A stretch of DNA of 64,000 nucleotides from Ruminococcaceae bacterium UBA1425 (GTDB taxonomy: Bacteria; Bacillota; Clostridia; Oscillospirales; Acutalibacteraceae), in assembly GCA_002329365.1 (NCBI GenBank), contig DCUB01000034.1, forward strand, positions 1-64,000, written 5' to 3'. Positions 1 through 8,284 of the stretch are shown piece after piece. Made by a program: the position numbers and the translations under genes. Under the pieces are notes generated by a model. The model had not been told where the DNA came from and did no database searches. It saw nothing but the letters and a program-made list of their open reading frames with translations. Numbering within the stretch: position 1 is the stretch's first letter; each line of letters opens with the position of its first letter.

Positions 1-34
1 TTGGTCGAAACCAATCTGGAATTGATCGTATAGA

Positions 35-2677
35 TTAGTCCTCCCTACTTTTGATAGCTGCCTGTGCCGCCGCCAGACGTGCTATAGGAACGCGGAAGGG
101 CGAGCAGGAAACATAGCTGAGACCGATATTGTGGCAGAACTCCACGGTGCTGGGGTCTCCGCCGTGCTCGCCGCATATACCGAGCTTGATGTCGGGGCGT
201 GTTTTGCGGCCGAGCTCTGCAGCCATCTTGACAAGCTTGCCGACGCCTGTCTGGTCGAGCTTCGCGAACGGGTCGGACTCGAAAATCTTGTTGTCGTAAT
301 AAGCGTCGAGGAATTTGCCGGCGTCGTCGCGGCTGAAGCCGAACGTCATCTGTGTGAGGTCGTTTGTGCCGAAGCTGAAGAACTCTGCCTCGGCAGCTAT
401 CTCGTCGGCAGTGAGCGCGGCTCTCGGAATCTCTATCATTGTGCCTACATGGTAGGTGAGCTTAACGCCCGCGTCGGCGATTATCTTGTCCGCAGTCGAG
501 GTAACGACGTCTTTTACAAACCTGATCTCCTTGATTTCGCCTACAAGCGGAATCATTATTTCGGGAACGATATCATATTCGGGATGCTCGGCGTTAACCT
601 TGATCGCGGCGTTAATGACGGCCGTTGTCTGCATTGCCGCGATTTCGGGATATGTGACCGCAAGACGGCAGCCCCTGTGGCCCATCATCGGGTTTGACTC
701 GTGGAGACCTATAATAACGGACTTAAGCTCGTCGACGGGGATATTCATGTCGGCGGCAAGCTCGGCAATTTCGTCTTCCTTTGTGGGAACAAACTCGTGG
801 AGAGGCGGGTCAAGGAAGCGGATTGTCATCGGCCTGCCCTCGAGAACCCTGTACATCTCCTCGAAGTCGCCCTGCTGAAGCGGGAGAATCTTAGCGAGAG
901 CCTTCTCTCTCTCCTCAACCGTCTTTGAAACTATCATTTCGCGGATAGCCTTTATTCTGTCGCCCTCGAAGAACATATGCTCCGTGCGGCAAAGGCCGAT
1001 GCCCTCGGCCCCGAACCTGACTGCCTGGGCGGTGTCGCGCGGGTTGTCGGCGTTTGTGCGTACCTTGAGCGTGCGCGCCGCGTCTGCCCATGACATGAAG
1101 CGTCCGAAGTCGCCGGAGATTGTTGCCTCGACGGTGGGAACGGCGCCCCCGTAAATCTTGCCTGTGGAGCCGTCAAGGGAAATATAATCGCCCTTGTTGT
1201 ACCTGTTGCCGCCAAGCTCGAAGTAGCCCTCGGAGGCGTGCATCTTAATGTCGCCGCAGCCGGATACGCAGCAGGTTCCCATGCCTCTGGCAACGACTGC
1301 CGCGTGGGAGGTCATGCCGCCGCGGACGGTGAGGATGCCCTGAGCGGCAACCATGCCCTCGATATCCTCGGGCGAGGTTTCAAGACGTACAAGCACAACC
1401 TTTTCACCTTTTGCAGCCCATTCCTTGGCTTCCTCGGCGGTGAACACAACCTTGCCGCAGGCAGCGCCGGGAGAAGCGGCAAGACCTGTGCCTATTACCT
1501 TTGCCTCCTTGAGCGCCTTCGGGTCAAACTGCGGGTGAAGGAGTGCGTCGAGCTGCTTGGGGTCTACGCGGAGAACGGCTTCTTCTTCCGTTATCATGCC
1601 TTCGTCGACAAGGTCAACGGCAATTTTGAGAGCGGCGGCCGCCGTTCTTTTGCCGTTTCTTGTCTGGAGCATGTAGAGCTTTTTGTTCTCGATTGTAAAC
1701 TCCATGTCCTGCATGTCTTTATAGTGCTTTTCAAGCCTGTTGGCTATATCGACAAACTGGTTGTAAACCTCGGGCATGTCCTCGGCGAGCTGTGAAATCT
1801 CGTTCGGTGTGCGAACGCCGGCAACGACATCCTCGCCCTGAGCGTTGATAAGGTACTCGCCGAACAGAGCTTTTTCGCCCGTGGCGGGGTCACGCGTGAA
1901 GGCAACGCCTGTGCCGGAATTTTCATTGAGGTTGCCGAACACCATGGGCTGCACGTTGACGGCTGTGCCCCACGAATAGGGTATGTCGTTCATGCGGCGG
2001 TAAACGTTTGCGCGGGGGTTGTCCCACGAACGGAAAACGGCCTTTACAGCCTCCATCATCTGAATCTTCGGGTCTGTCGGGAAATCGGCGCCCTTCTGCT
2101 CCCTGTAGTATGCCTTGAATCTGACGACAAGCTCTTTCATATCGTCGACGTCGAGGTCGATATCGTTTTGAACGCCCTTCTTTTCCTTCATCTCGTCGAT
2201 AATTACTTCAAAGGTCTTCTTTGATATTTCCATAACGACGTCGGAGAACATCTGGATAAAGCGGCGGTATGAGTCGTAAACAAAACGCGCGAACTTCGGG
2301 TCGCTGTTGCCGGCTATGAGACCCGTGGCGACTTCGTCGTTGATGCCGAGGTTGAGGATTGTGTCCATCATGCCGGGCATGGAAGCGCGCGCGCCCGAAC
2401 GTACGGAAACCAAAAGCGGGTTTTTCGGGTCGCCGAACTTTTTGCCGTTAATCTTTTCAATTGTGGCGAGCGCCTCATAAATCTGTTCCTCAATGTCGGC
2501 GCCGATAACCTTGCCGTCGTCGTAATAACGTGTGCACGCCTCGGTGGAAACGGTAAAGCCCTGCGGGACGGGCATGCCGAGCCTTGTCATTTCAGCAAGA
2601 TTTGCACCCTTGCCGCCGAGAAGCTCTCTCATTGAGCCGTCGCCCTCGCTGAACAGATAAACATACTTGTGAGCCAT
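35..2677 (-). CDS. ppdK: Pyruvate, phosphate dikinase
   Basis: Cytosolic enzyme that interconverts pyruvate, ATP and phosphate with phosphoenolpyruvate, AMP and pyrophosphate; in anaerobes it often works in glycolysis. The 880-residue length is usual for the family. The N-terminal ATP-grasp part begins with the typical GGKGANLAEM motif. The swivelling phosphohistidine domain has GGMTSHAA, with the catalytic His at residue 458. The C-terminal PEP/pyruvate barrel has GICGEHGG, with the catalytic Cys at about residue 835. The ATG is preceded by a clear GGAGG ribosome-binding site at about 2685-2690 (complement). It is transcribed divergently from glmU. Nothing looks broken. Identification is secure; the physiological direction of the reaction is not shown by the sequence. 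Confidence 0.98.
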   Translation of the reverse strand: MAHKYVYLFSEGDGSMRELLGGKGANLAEMTRLGMPVPQGFTVSTEACTRYYDDGKVIGADIEEQIYEALATIEKINGKKFGDPKNPLLVSVRSGARASMPGMMDTILNLGINDEVATGLIAGNSDPKFARFVYDSYRRFIQMFSDVVMEISKKTFEVIIDEMKEKKGVQNDIDLDVDDMKELVVRFKAYYREQKGADFPTDPKIQMMEAVKAVFRSWDNPRANVYRRMNDIPYSWGTAVNVQPMVFGNLNENSGTGVAFTRDPATGEKALFGEYLINAQGEDVVAGVRTPNEISQLAEDMPEVYNQFVDIANRLEKHYKDMQDMEFTIENKKLYMLQTRNGKRTAAAALKIAVDLVDEGMITEEEAVLRVDPKQLDALLHPQFDPKALKEAKVIGTGLAASPGAACGKVVFTAEEAKEWAAKGEKVVLVRLETSPEDIEGMVAAQGILTVRGGMTSHAAVVARGMGTCCVSGCGDIKMHASEGYFELGGNRYNKGDYISLDGSTGKIYGGAVPTVEATISGDFGRFMSWADAARTLKVRTNADNPRDTAQAVRFGAEGIGLCRTEHMFFEGDRIKAIREMIVSKTVEEREKALAKILPLQQGDFEEMYRVLEGRPMTIRFLDPPLHEFVPTKEDEIAELAADMNIPVDELKSVIIGLHESNPMMGHRGCRLAVTYPEIAAMQTTAVINAAIKVNAEHPEYDIVPEIMIPLVGEIKEIRFVKDVVTSTADKIIADAGVKLTYHVGTMIEIPRAALTADEIAAEAEFFSFGTNDLTQMTFGFSRDDAGKFLDAYYDNKIFESDPFAKLDQTGVGKLVKMAAELGRKTRPDIKLGICGEHGGDPSTVEFCHNIGLSYVSCSPFRVPIARLAAAQAAIKSRED

Positions 2678-2766
2678 TGATTTACCTCCAAAATTTTAAA
2701 ATTTAGGCTTTTTAACAATTAATTGACTGAACGCCGGAAAAAACCGACCTTCAGCACTCAAAGTTT

Positions 2767-2795
2767 AGTATACCATAACGTTAAGAATATTTCCA
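2767..2795 (-). promoter_or_regulatory. Candidate promoter of ppdK
   Basis: On the minus strand TATACT (2767-2772) is preceded directly by TGG, giving an extended -10. It lies 17 bp from a weak -35, TGGAAA (2790-2795). It is about 90 bp upstream of the ppdK ATG. Assigned by eye. Confidence 0.4.
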
Positions 2796-2877
2796 TACAT
2801 TATTTTAAATAAATACACGGAATATTTTTTGAAGGTTTTGTATAATATGTTGAGCATAAAATTTGAATATTTACCTC

Positions 2878-2906
2878 TTGAAATTTAACAGCGTATCTGT
2901 CATAAT
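2878..2906 (+). promoter_or_regulatory. Candidate promoter of glmU
   Basis: TTGAAA (2878-2883), a 17-bp spacer, then CATAAT (2901-2906), about 48 bp upstream of the chosen glmU ATG. This matches a vegetative sigma-A layout. It would drive glmU and probably the two lipoprotein genes and pth behind it. Confidence 0.45.
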
Positions 2907-2954
2907 TAACGTGGGGATTAGTCTTGACAATACATTGAAAGGGAGGCTTTGAAA

Positions 2955-4355
2955 ATGAAAGGAAACTGTACCGTGATACTTGCCGCCGGTGACGGAGTCC
3001 GCATGAAAAGCTCCAGACCGAAGGTTCTCGCAGAGGTGCTTTTCAAGCCGATGATCGACTGGGTCGTCGACCGCGCCGTCGAATGCGGCTTTGCGGACGA
3101 GGACATATGCGTCGTCACGGGCCACGGGCGTGAAATTCTGTGCGAACACCTGCGCGACGGTATTCAGACCGCCGTTCAGGAGGAAAGGCTCGGCACCGGT
3201 CACGCCGTAATGCAGGCGCTGCCTTTTATCAACGCGCACGGCAATTCAAACGTACTCGTTTTAAACGGCGACTCTCCCATGATCGACAGCGAAACGCTGA
3301 AGCTTGCCTTTGAATACCACATGAGGTCGGGCAACGCCGCCACCGTCATTTCGGCAAACGTCGACAATCCCACGGGCTACGGCAGAATCAAGAGAGACGA
3401 AAACGGGCTGTTTATAAAAATCGTCGAGGAAAAAGAGGCGTCCGAGGGCGAAAAAAAGATTACGGAGGTCAATTCCGGCGCATACTGGTTCAACTGTCAG
3501 GCGCTGCTTGTCGCGCTCGACAGGCTCAGCATGGACGCAAAATACAGGCTAAACGCCGCCAAGGAATATTATCTGACGGATGCTGTCGAAATTCTCAAGT
3601 CGATGGGTCAGCGCGCCGCCACCTTCAACTCAAAAAACAGCGACTCCGTACTGGGCGCAAATGACAGATACCAGTTGATGCAGCTAAACGAAAAGGCGCG
3701 TATGCGCGTGCTTGAGTCGCACATGAAAAACGGCGTTTCAATCCCCTGCCCCGACGGCATAATGATAAGTCCCGACGCCGCCATAGGAGCCGATACCGAG
3801 ATTCTGCCCGGAACGATAATCAAGGGAAAAACAGTAATAGGCAGCAACTGCGTAATAGGCGCAAACAGCTATATAGAAAGCAGCATCATAGGCGACGGCG
3901 CGGGCGTCATAAGCTCGCACTGCGTTGAGGCGGAGATTTCCGAGGGCGTTCAGGTCGGCCCGTTTGCCCGCTTAAGGCCCGGCACGAAAATCGGCGCCAA
4001 GGTCCGCATAGGCAATTTTGTCGAGGTCAAAAACTCAAACGTCGGAGAGGGAACAAAGATATCCCACCTGTCATACATAGGCGATTCGGACGTCGGCTCG
4101 GGAGTAAACATCGGCTGCGGCTGCGCTACCGTAAACTACTCGGGCAAGGAAAAATTCCGCACGGTTATCGAGGACGGAGCGTTCATAGGCTGCGACACAA
4201 GCCTTGTCGCGCCTGTCAGAGTAGGTGAAAACGCATATATCGCCGCCGGCTCTACCATAACCGAGGACGTTCCCGCAAACTCGCTCGCCGTGGCAAGAGA
4301 GCGGCAGACAAATAAAAAAGACTGGGTCAAAATCAAAAAGCCCTACAAAAGATAA
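2955..4355 (+). CDS. glmU: Bifunctional UDP-N-acetylglucosamine pyrophosphorylase / glucosamine-1-phosphate N-acetyltransferase
   Basis: Makes UDP-GlcNAc for peptidoglycan and other cell-wall polymers in the cytosol. The N-terminal uridylyltransferase domain shows LAAGDGVRMKS and later EVNSGAYWF. The C-terminal third is a left-handed beta-helix of hexapeptide repeats, with the GPFARLRPGT and KNSNVGEGTKISHLSYIGD motifs of the acetyltransferase. From the ATG at 2955 the product is 466 residues. A TTG six bases upstream is in frame but too close to the GGGAGG at 2941-2946, so the ATG is preferred. It is followed after 21 bp by a lipoprotein gene. In many Clostridia glmU is followed by prs and pth; here two lipoprotein genes sit before pth instead. 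Confidence 0.97.
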   Translation: MKGNCTVILAAGDGVRMKSSRPKVLAEVLFKPMIDWVVDRAVECGFADEDICVVTGHGREILCEHLRDGIQTAVQEERLGTGHAVMQALPFINAHGNSNVLVLNGDSPMIDSETLKLAFEYHMRSGNAATVISANVDNPTGYGRIKRDENGLFIKIVEEKEASEGEKKITEVNSGAYWFNCQALLVALDRLSMDAKYRLNAAKEYYLTDAVEILKSMGQRAATFNSKNSDSVLGANDRYQLMQLNEKARMRVLESHMKNGVSIPCPDGIMISPDAAIGADTEILPGTIIKGKTVIGSNCVIGANSYIESSIIGDGAGVISSHCVEAEISEGVQVGPFARLRPGTKIGAKVRIGNFVEVKNSNVGEGTKISHLSYIGDSDVGSGVNIGCGCATVNYSGKEKFRTVIEDGAFIGCDTSLVAPVRVGENAYIAAGSTITEDVPANSLAVARERQTNKKDWVKIKKPYKR

Positions 4356-4376
4356 CGTCGTGAAAGGAAGACAAAG

Positions 4377-4931
4377 TTGAAGGTATTTGTTAGAATAATC
4401 GGCTTAGCGCTTGCCTTGTCGATTCTTGTGTCATTGTGCGGCTGCGGCACGGGAGGCGGAAAGCTCAAGGCGACGTGTACCGCTCTGAACAATTCCGATT
4501 TCTACGCGAAGTACTTTACGGACCAGGAAAAATACGATTATCTTCTTGAAGGCTTTAATCTCACGCAGGAGCAAAAAATCTATTATCTGCGCGAGTACAA
4601 CTATCTTTCGGGCGTAAAGCTTTGCATTGAGGTCGTCAACAAAAACGATTTCGACATCAGGATTATAGGTCTTGAGATAAAAAGAAACGGCGAAGACGAT
4701 ACCGTTATCAGTACAATGCCGAGAGCCGTCGTCGAGATTAAGGCAAACACAAAGGAGCCGCAAAAGGTCTGGTTCGACGCTTTTGCCGACGGCGGGGAAT
4801 TCACGAACAACGAGCTTCTCGAACAGGCAAGGGGAATGGGCTTAAAGATTATTTACGTCGACGCATCAACCGGCGTCAATCGGCTCCCCGAAGCCGATAA
4901 GAAAATCCTTAAATACGAAAAAGTCAGATAG
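4377..4931 (+). CDS. Small lipoprotein, paralogue of the next gene
   Basis: A 184-residue exported lipoprotein of unknown function. The N-terminus has a basic start and hydrophobic stretch ending in a lipobox (LCGC, Cys at about residue 22), so it should be lipid-anchored on the outer face of the membrane. The start is a TTG with AAAGGAAG 7-14 bases upstream; no better ATG exists. The body ends in a beta-rich domain with IRIIGLEIKRNGED and a C-terminal MGLKIIYVDAS. The same pattern (ITVYGLNLKENGK ... MGVSIVYS) is seen in the next gene, so the two are diverged duplicates, probably co-transcribed with glmU. No enzymatic motif was recognised. Confidence 0.85.
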   Translation: MKVFVRIIGLALALSILVSLCGCGTGGGKLKATCTALNNSDFYAKYFTDQEKYDYLLEGFNLTQEQKIYYLREYNYLSGVKLCIEVVNKNDFDIRIIGLEIKRNGEDDTVISTMPRAVVEIKANTKEPQKVWFDAFADGGEFTNNELLEQARGMGLKIIYVDASTGVNRLPEADKKILKYEKVR

Positions 4932-4945
4932 AAAGTGTGAAATAA

Positions 4946-5971
4946 TTGAAAAAAAGCAAAAACACCGTAAAACAGGTGGCTGCCGCTCTGCTCGTATTCT
5001 GCGTGCTCGCGGCGGTCTGGGGTTGCAACAGGAACGCGGCGGCAGACGCGGATATCGAAACGCTTGTACTGACGGACGCAAACGGCGAAACAAAGGTGTC
5101 GTACAAGGTCGTGGTCACCGCCACTGACGAGAGCGGCGAGGAATACACCGTAACGGAGTATTACGTCGACGACAGGGATGAAGCCGTCGAGGCTATGAGC
5201 AAAGCCGCGAAAACGACGACGTCAGCCAAGTCGGCAAACGGCACGACAGCCGCGCCCGACATCCCCGACCCGACAACGCCGGGAGCGACCACGAAGCCCG
5301 GAGGGATAACGCCCGGTACAACGGCAAAGCACGGAAAGACCACTACGGCGGCCGGTAAGACCTCAACATCAGCCGCGAAAACAACCGCGGTGCCGTCCAC
5401 AACAAAGCCTGCGACAGGCGGGTCGACAACGACAACAAAGCCAACCACGACAACACAGAGTACCACAAAGTCAACAACCACAACAAAAGCTTCCACAACA
5501 GTTCAGACCACGGCTTATGTCCCCGTGTCCCCGATTTCGGCGTCGTTCACATATCTGAACTCAACCGACAAAGCGGCTTACTATGCCTCAAGCAACACGC
5601 TGTCGGACTTCGGCCTGCCGGCCGACGCGCAAAACTCGCTTAAGAAAGACCCGTCAAAGTGGAGAAGCTTTACAATAGCCGTCGATTTTAAAAACACTAC
5701 CGACAGCAATATTACCGTTTACGGCCTTAATCTTAAGGAAAACGGCAAAAACTCCGTCTACGTCGCGCCGAACAGCGCCGGAATAGCGGGCTACGCCGCA
5801 AGCGACAAGTCGGCAAAGCGCATTTATTTCAACGTTCTTGTCGGAAACGGCAACCTTGAGGAGTCCGCGGTTATCGCTACAATCAAGAGCATGGGCGTCT
5901 CCATTGTCTACTCAAGAACACCGGGCAGCGACAACGACGACGTCAAAATGCAGTATTCTGATATTAAGTAA
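4946..5971 (+). CDS. Lipoprotein with Thr-rich linker
   Basis: A 341-residue lipoprotein starting at a TTG 14 bases after the previous stop. The signal sequence ends in a lipobox (VWGC, Cys at about residue 27). Residues of roughly 80-190 form a low-complexity linker dominated by Thr, Ala, Lys and Pro, with runs such as STTTTKPTTTTQ. It looks like an extended wall-spanning stalk that could be glycosylated. The C-terminal domain of about 140 residues resembles the end of the preceding lipoprotein. The pair thus seems to be one domain presented near the membrane and one on a stalk. The ligand or partner is unknown. Confidence 0.85.
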   Translation: MKKSKNTVKQVAAALLVFCVLAAVWGCNRNAAADADIETLVLTDANGETKVSYKVVVTATDESGEEYTVTEYYVDDRDEAVEAMSKAAKTTTSAKSANGTTAAPDIPDPTTPGATTKPGGITPGTTAKHGKTTTAAGKTSTSAAKTTAVPSTTKPATGGSTTTTKPTTTTQSTTKSTTTTKASTTVQTTAYVPVSPISASFTYLNSTDKAAYYASSNTLSDFGLPADAQNSLKKDPSKWRSFTIAVDFKNTTDSNITVYGLNLKENGKNSVYVAPNSAGIAGYAASDKSAKRIYFNVLVGNGNLEESAVIATIKSMGVSIVYSRTPGSDNDDVKMQYSDIK

Positions 5972-6016
5972 ACACAGCGTAAAATATATAACAGCCAACA
6001 TCGGAGAAAAAGACGG

Positions 6017-6625
6017 ATGCTTAAAAAATGGATATCAGGCAGAGCCGGGGCGTCGTCCGCCCCGGAATATCTCATTGTCGGTCTCGGAAACCCCGGAAGA
6101 AAATACGAGTTTACAAGGCACAACGCCGGTTTTTTGTGCCTTGACCTTTTTGCTTTAAGCGAAAATATAAAGATAAACCGCATCAGGTTCAAAGCCGTCA
6201 CGGGCGACGCCGTAATAGGCGGCCGCCGCTGCCTGCTTTTAAAGCCGCAAACCTTCATGAACAACAGCGGCGAGGCTGTAAGGGAGGCGGCGCAGTTTTA
6301 CAAAATTCCGCCCGAAAGGATTATTGTCATTTTTGACGACATTTCACTTCCGTGCGGCAGGCTTCGCATACGTCGTCAGGGAAGCGACGGCGGGCACAAC
6401 GGCATTAAAAGCATAATATATCACCTGAACAGCGACGGCTTTCCGCGTATAAAGCTCGGAATAGGGGCAAAGCCTAACCCCGGCTGGGAGCTTATGGACT
6501 GGGTACTGTCGCGGTTCAGTAACGACGAGCTAAAGCAGCTGCGCGAGACCTCCGAAAAGGCGTGCGACGCTTTAAGGCTTATGGTTTGCGGCGAAACCGA
6601 AAAGGCTATGGGGCTTTATAATTAA
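6017..6625 (+). CDS. pth: Peptidyl-tRNA hydrolase
   Basis: Releases tRNA from peptidyl-tRNAs that drop off ribosomes; cytosolic and essential in most bacteria. Family motifs are clear: GLGNPGRKYEFTRHNAGF with the catalytic His at residue 35, MNNSG in the middle, FDDISLPCGRLRIR and GHNGIKSI. The product is 202 residues, with about 16 residues more at the N-terminus than the compact family core. The start has GGAGAA about nine bases upstream, so the extension may be real, although no closer alternative start was identified. It lies 45 bp after the Thr-rich lipoprotein gene, probably in the same transcript as glmU. Confidence 0.95.
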   Translation: MLKKWISGRAGASSAPEYLIVGLGNPGRKYEFTRHNAGFLCLDLFALSENIKINRIRFKAVTGDAVIGGRRCLLLKPQTFMNNSGEAVREAAQFYKIPPERIIVIFDDISLPCGRLRIRRQGSDGGHNGIKSIIYHLNSDGFPRIKLGIGAKPNPGWELMDWVLSRFSNDELKQLRETSEKACDALRLMVCGETEKAMGLYN

Positions 6626-6641
6626 AATAATACCGAAGCAG

Positions 6642-6732
6642 GGAACGCATTCATGTGTTCCGATGGTGCAGGAACACGGCGCGCCGTGTCCGGGGCTTCA
6701 TATAACCCTTACGGAACGGTCAAGACCGTTCC
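6642..6732. repeat. Cluster of three short palindromes
   Basis: The gap between pth and the PHP gene holds three hairpin-forming elements: GGAACGCAT-TC-ATGTGTTCC at 6642-6661, a GGAACACGG/CCGTGTCC palindrome centred on GGCGCGCC at 6671-6691, and GGAACGGTC-AA-GACCGTTCC at 6713-6732. Related copies occur in several other intergenic gaps of this window. Confidence 0.85.
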
Positions 6733-6819
6733 GTACACATTAATTCAAAGATTTATCCATGTTTTATTTATTTGTTCAACAGGTAGAGAAGAAATTCACA
6801 GAAAACGGGGGTCGTCTGA

Positions 6820-8280
6820 ATGAAGAAAAAATCCGCGAAAATTTTCAGCGTGTGCGTTTCAACTACGCTCTGCGCCGCAATGCTCGTATCCCTTTCACTG
6901 CCTGGGTTTGCAAAGGGCATCAAAGCGGAAAGCACGGCGGGCGAAAAGAATTTTATTATCTCCAATCCTTACGGGGACGTTAACTGGGAAACATGGGGCT
7001 CCTATAAAACACAGCTCCACTGCCACACAAACGCCAGCGACGGCTATCAGACGATACATGAATCGGTCGCGGGGCATTATGACCTTGACTACGACATAGT
7101 TTCAATAACTGACCACGGCACTTTAAACAGAGGCTGGAACAACGAGCCTCAGCTTATTCCGCTTCTTCGTTACATCAAAAAGGAGCGTACAAAGCTTGCC
7201 GACATAATCCCGCTGACCGCCGGCGAATACGGCGCGTACCTTAACGGAACGGCGGAGTCGTCAAATCGCACCCACGAAAACGGAATGCTTGACGTTCCGC
7301 TCGGAATTGAGCTTAATTTCGCGACACCGATTGCCGACTGCCATCTGACGGGCTATTTTTCGGAGTACGGACAGGGGCTTGCCGGAGTTTTCGGCGATTA
7401 TGAAACGCCGTCGGCGGGAGTCGCGAAAGCCGGAGGAATTTCCATGCTGTCGCACGTCGGCAATTTTCTTTATATAGGCAAGGACAAGTCGGAATTCGCG
7501 GGCAAAAAGGTCGACGAGTATTACGTCAACAAGTTTTCCCGCATTTTTCTCGACAATAAAGGCTCAAGCCTCGGTATGGGCATAAACAGCGCCGTAGACT
7601 CGCACACCCGCTGCGACAGGATTCTTTACGACCAGATTCTCGCAAAAACAATACCGGACGGTGTTACGCCGTGGGGCTTTACGTTCTCGGATTCGCATAC
7701 CCCCGATTCGCTCAACAACGCCTACACATATACGCTGATGGAAAGCTTTACGCTTGACGATTTCAGGGAAAGCCTTGAAAACGGACGTTTTTTCAGCGTT
7801 TCCCACTTTTCAAAGGGTATCGAGCTTGACGGCATCGGCGAAATGCCGGAGGGCTATGTTCCCGACGCGGGCAGAACGGACACGCCGATAGTGACGGGGA
7901 TTGAGGTAAATCAGGAGGACAACACAATCACGGTAAAAGGCGAGAACTTTGACAGGATAGTGTGGGTTTCAAACGGAAACGTGATTCTGAGGCAGGACGG
8001 CATAAACGACGGGACTGCTGCTATTGACCTTGACGACTATTCCGAAGACGTAAGCCTTTATGTAAGGTTTTATATAACGGGGCCAAGCGGCATATGCTAC
8101 TCGCAGCCCTTCGTCACAGTCGTCGAGGGCGAGACGCTTGAAAGCGTAAGGGTGCCGAAAACACGTGATATCTCAACCTTCCTGCGCGGGTTTGTAACCG
8201 TTGTGGATTTCGTGTTTTTTAAACTTAACCCGGTTATCTGGGCGTTTAAATACTTCGCGCTCGGATACAGCGTGTTTTGA
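6820..8280 (+). CDS. Exported PHP-domain metal-dependent hydrolase-like protein
   Basis: A 486-residue protein with a signal peptide (KKKSAKIFS then a hydrophobic stretch ending near SLPGFAKG) and a hydrophobic C-terminal tail (about residues 455-480) that may anchor it. Residues of about 60-330 carry PHP-domain features: LHCHTNASDG and DIVSITDHGTLN, which supply metal-binding His and Asp residues, and later the FSDSHTPD segment. PHP domains usually hydrolyse phosphoesters with a two- or three-metal centre. Most are cytosolic, so an exported one probably acts on an external phosphorylated compound or polymer. The middle-to-end section (about 345-440) looks like a beta-sandwich. The substrate is unknown. 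It sits between pth and mnmE with repeats before it. Confidence 0.85.
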   Translation: MKKKSAKIFSVCVSTTLCAAMLVSLSLPGFAKGIKAESTAGEKNFIISNPYGDVNWETWGSYKTQLHCHTNASDGYQTIHESVAGHYDLDYDIVSITDHGTLNRGWNNEPQLIPLLRYIKKERTKLADIIPLTAGEYGAYLNGTAESSNRTHENGMLDVPLGIELNFATPIADCHLTGYFSEYGQGLAGVFGDYETPSAGVAKAGGISMLSHVGNFLYIGKDKSEFAGKKVDEYYVNKFSRIFLDNKGSSLGMGINSAVDSHTRCDRILYDQILAKTIPDGVTPWGFTFSDSHTPDSLNNAYTYTLMESFTLDDFRESLENGRFFSVSHFSKGIELDGIGEMPEGYVPDAGRTDTPIVTGIEVNQEDNTITVKGENFDRIVWVSNGNVILRQDGINDGTAAIDLDDYSEDVSLYVRFYITGPSGICYSQPFVTVVEGETLESVRVPKTRDISTFLRGFVTVVDFVFFKLNPVIWAFKYFALGYSVF

Positions 8281-8284
8281 TAAT

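Noticed and set aside
131..1795. Plus-strand open frames opposite ppdK
   Set aside because: ppdK is intact and fully conserved on the minus strand; the opposite frames are shadows of its codon bias.
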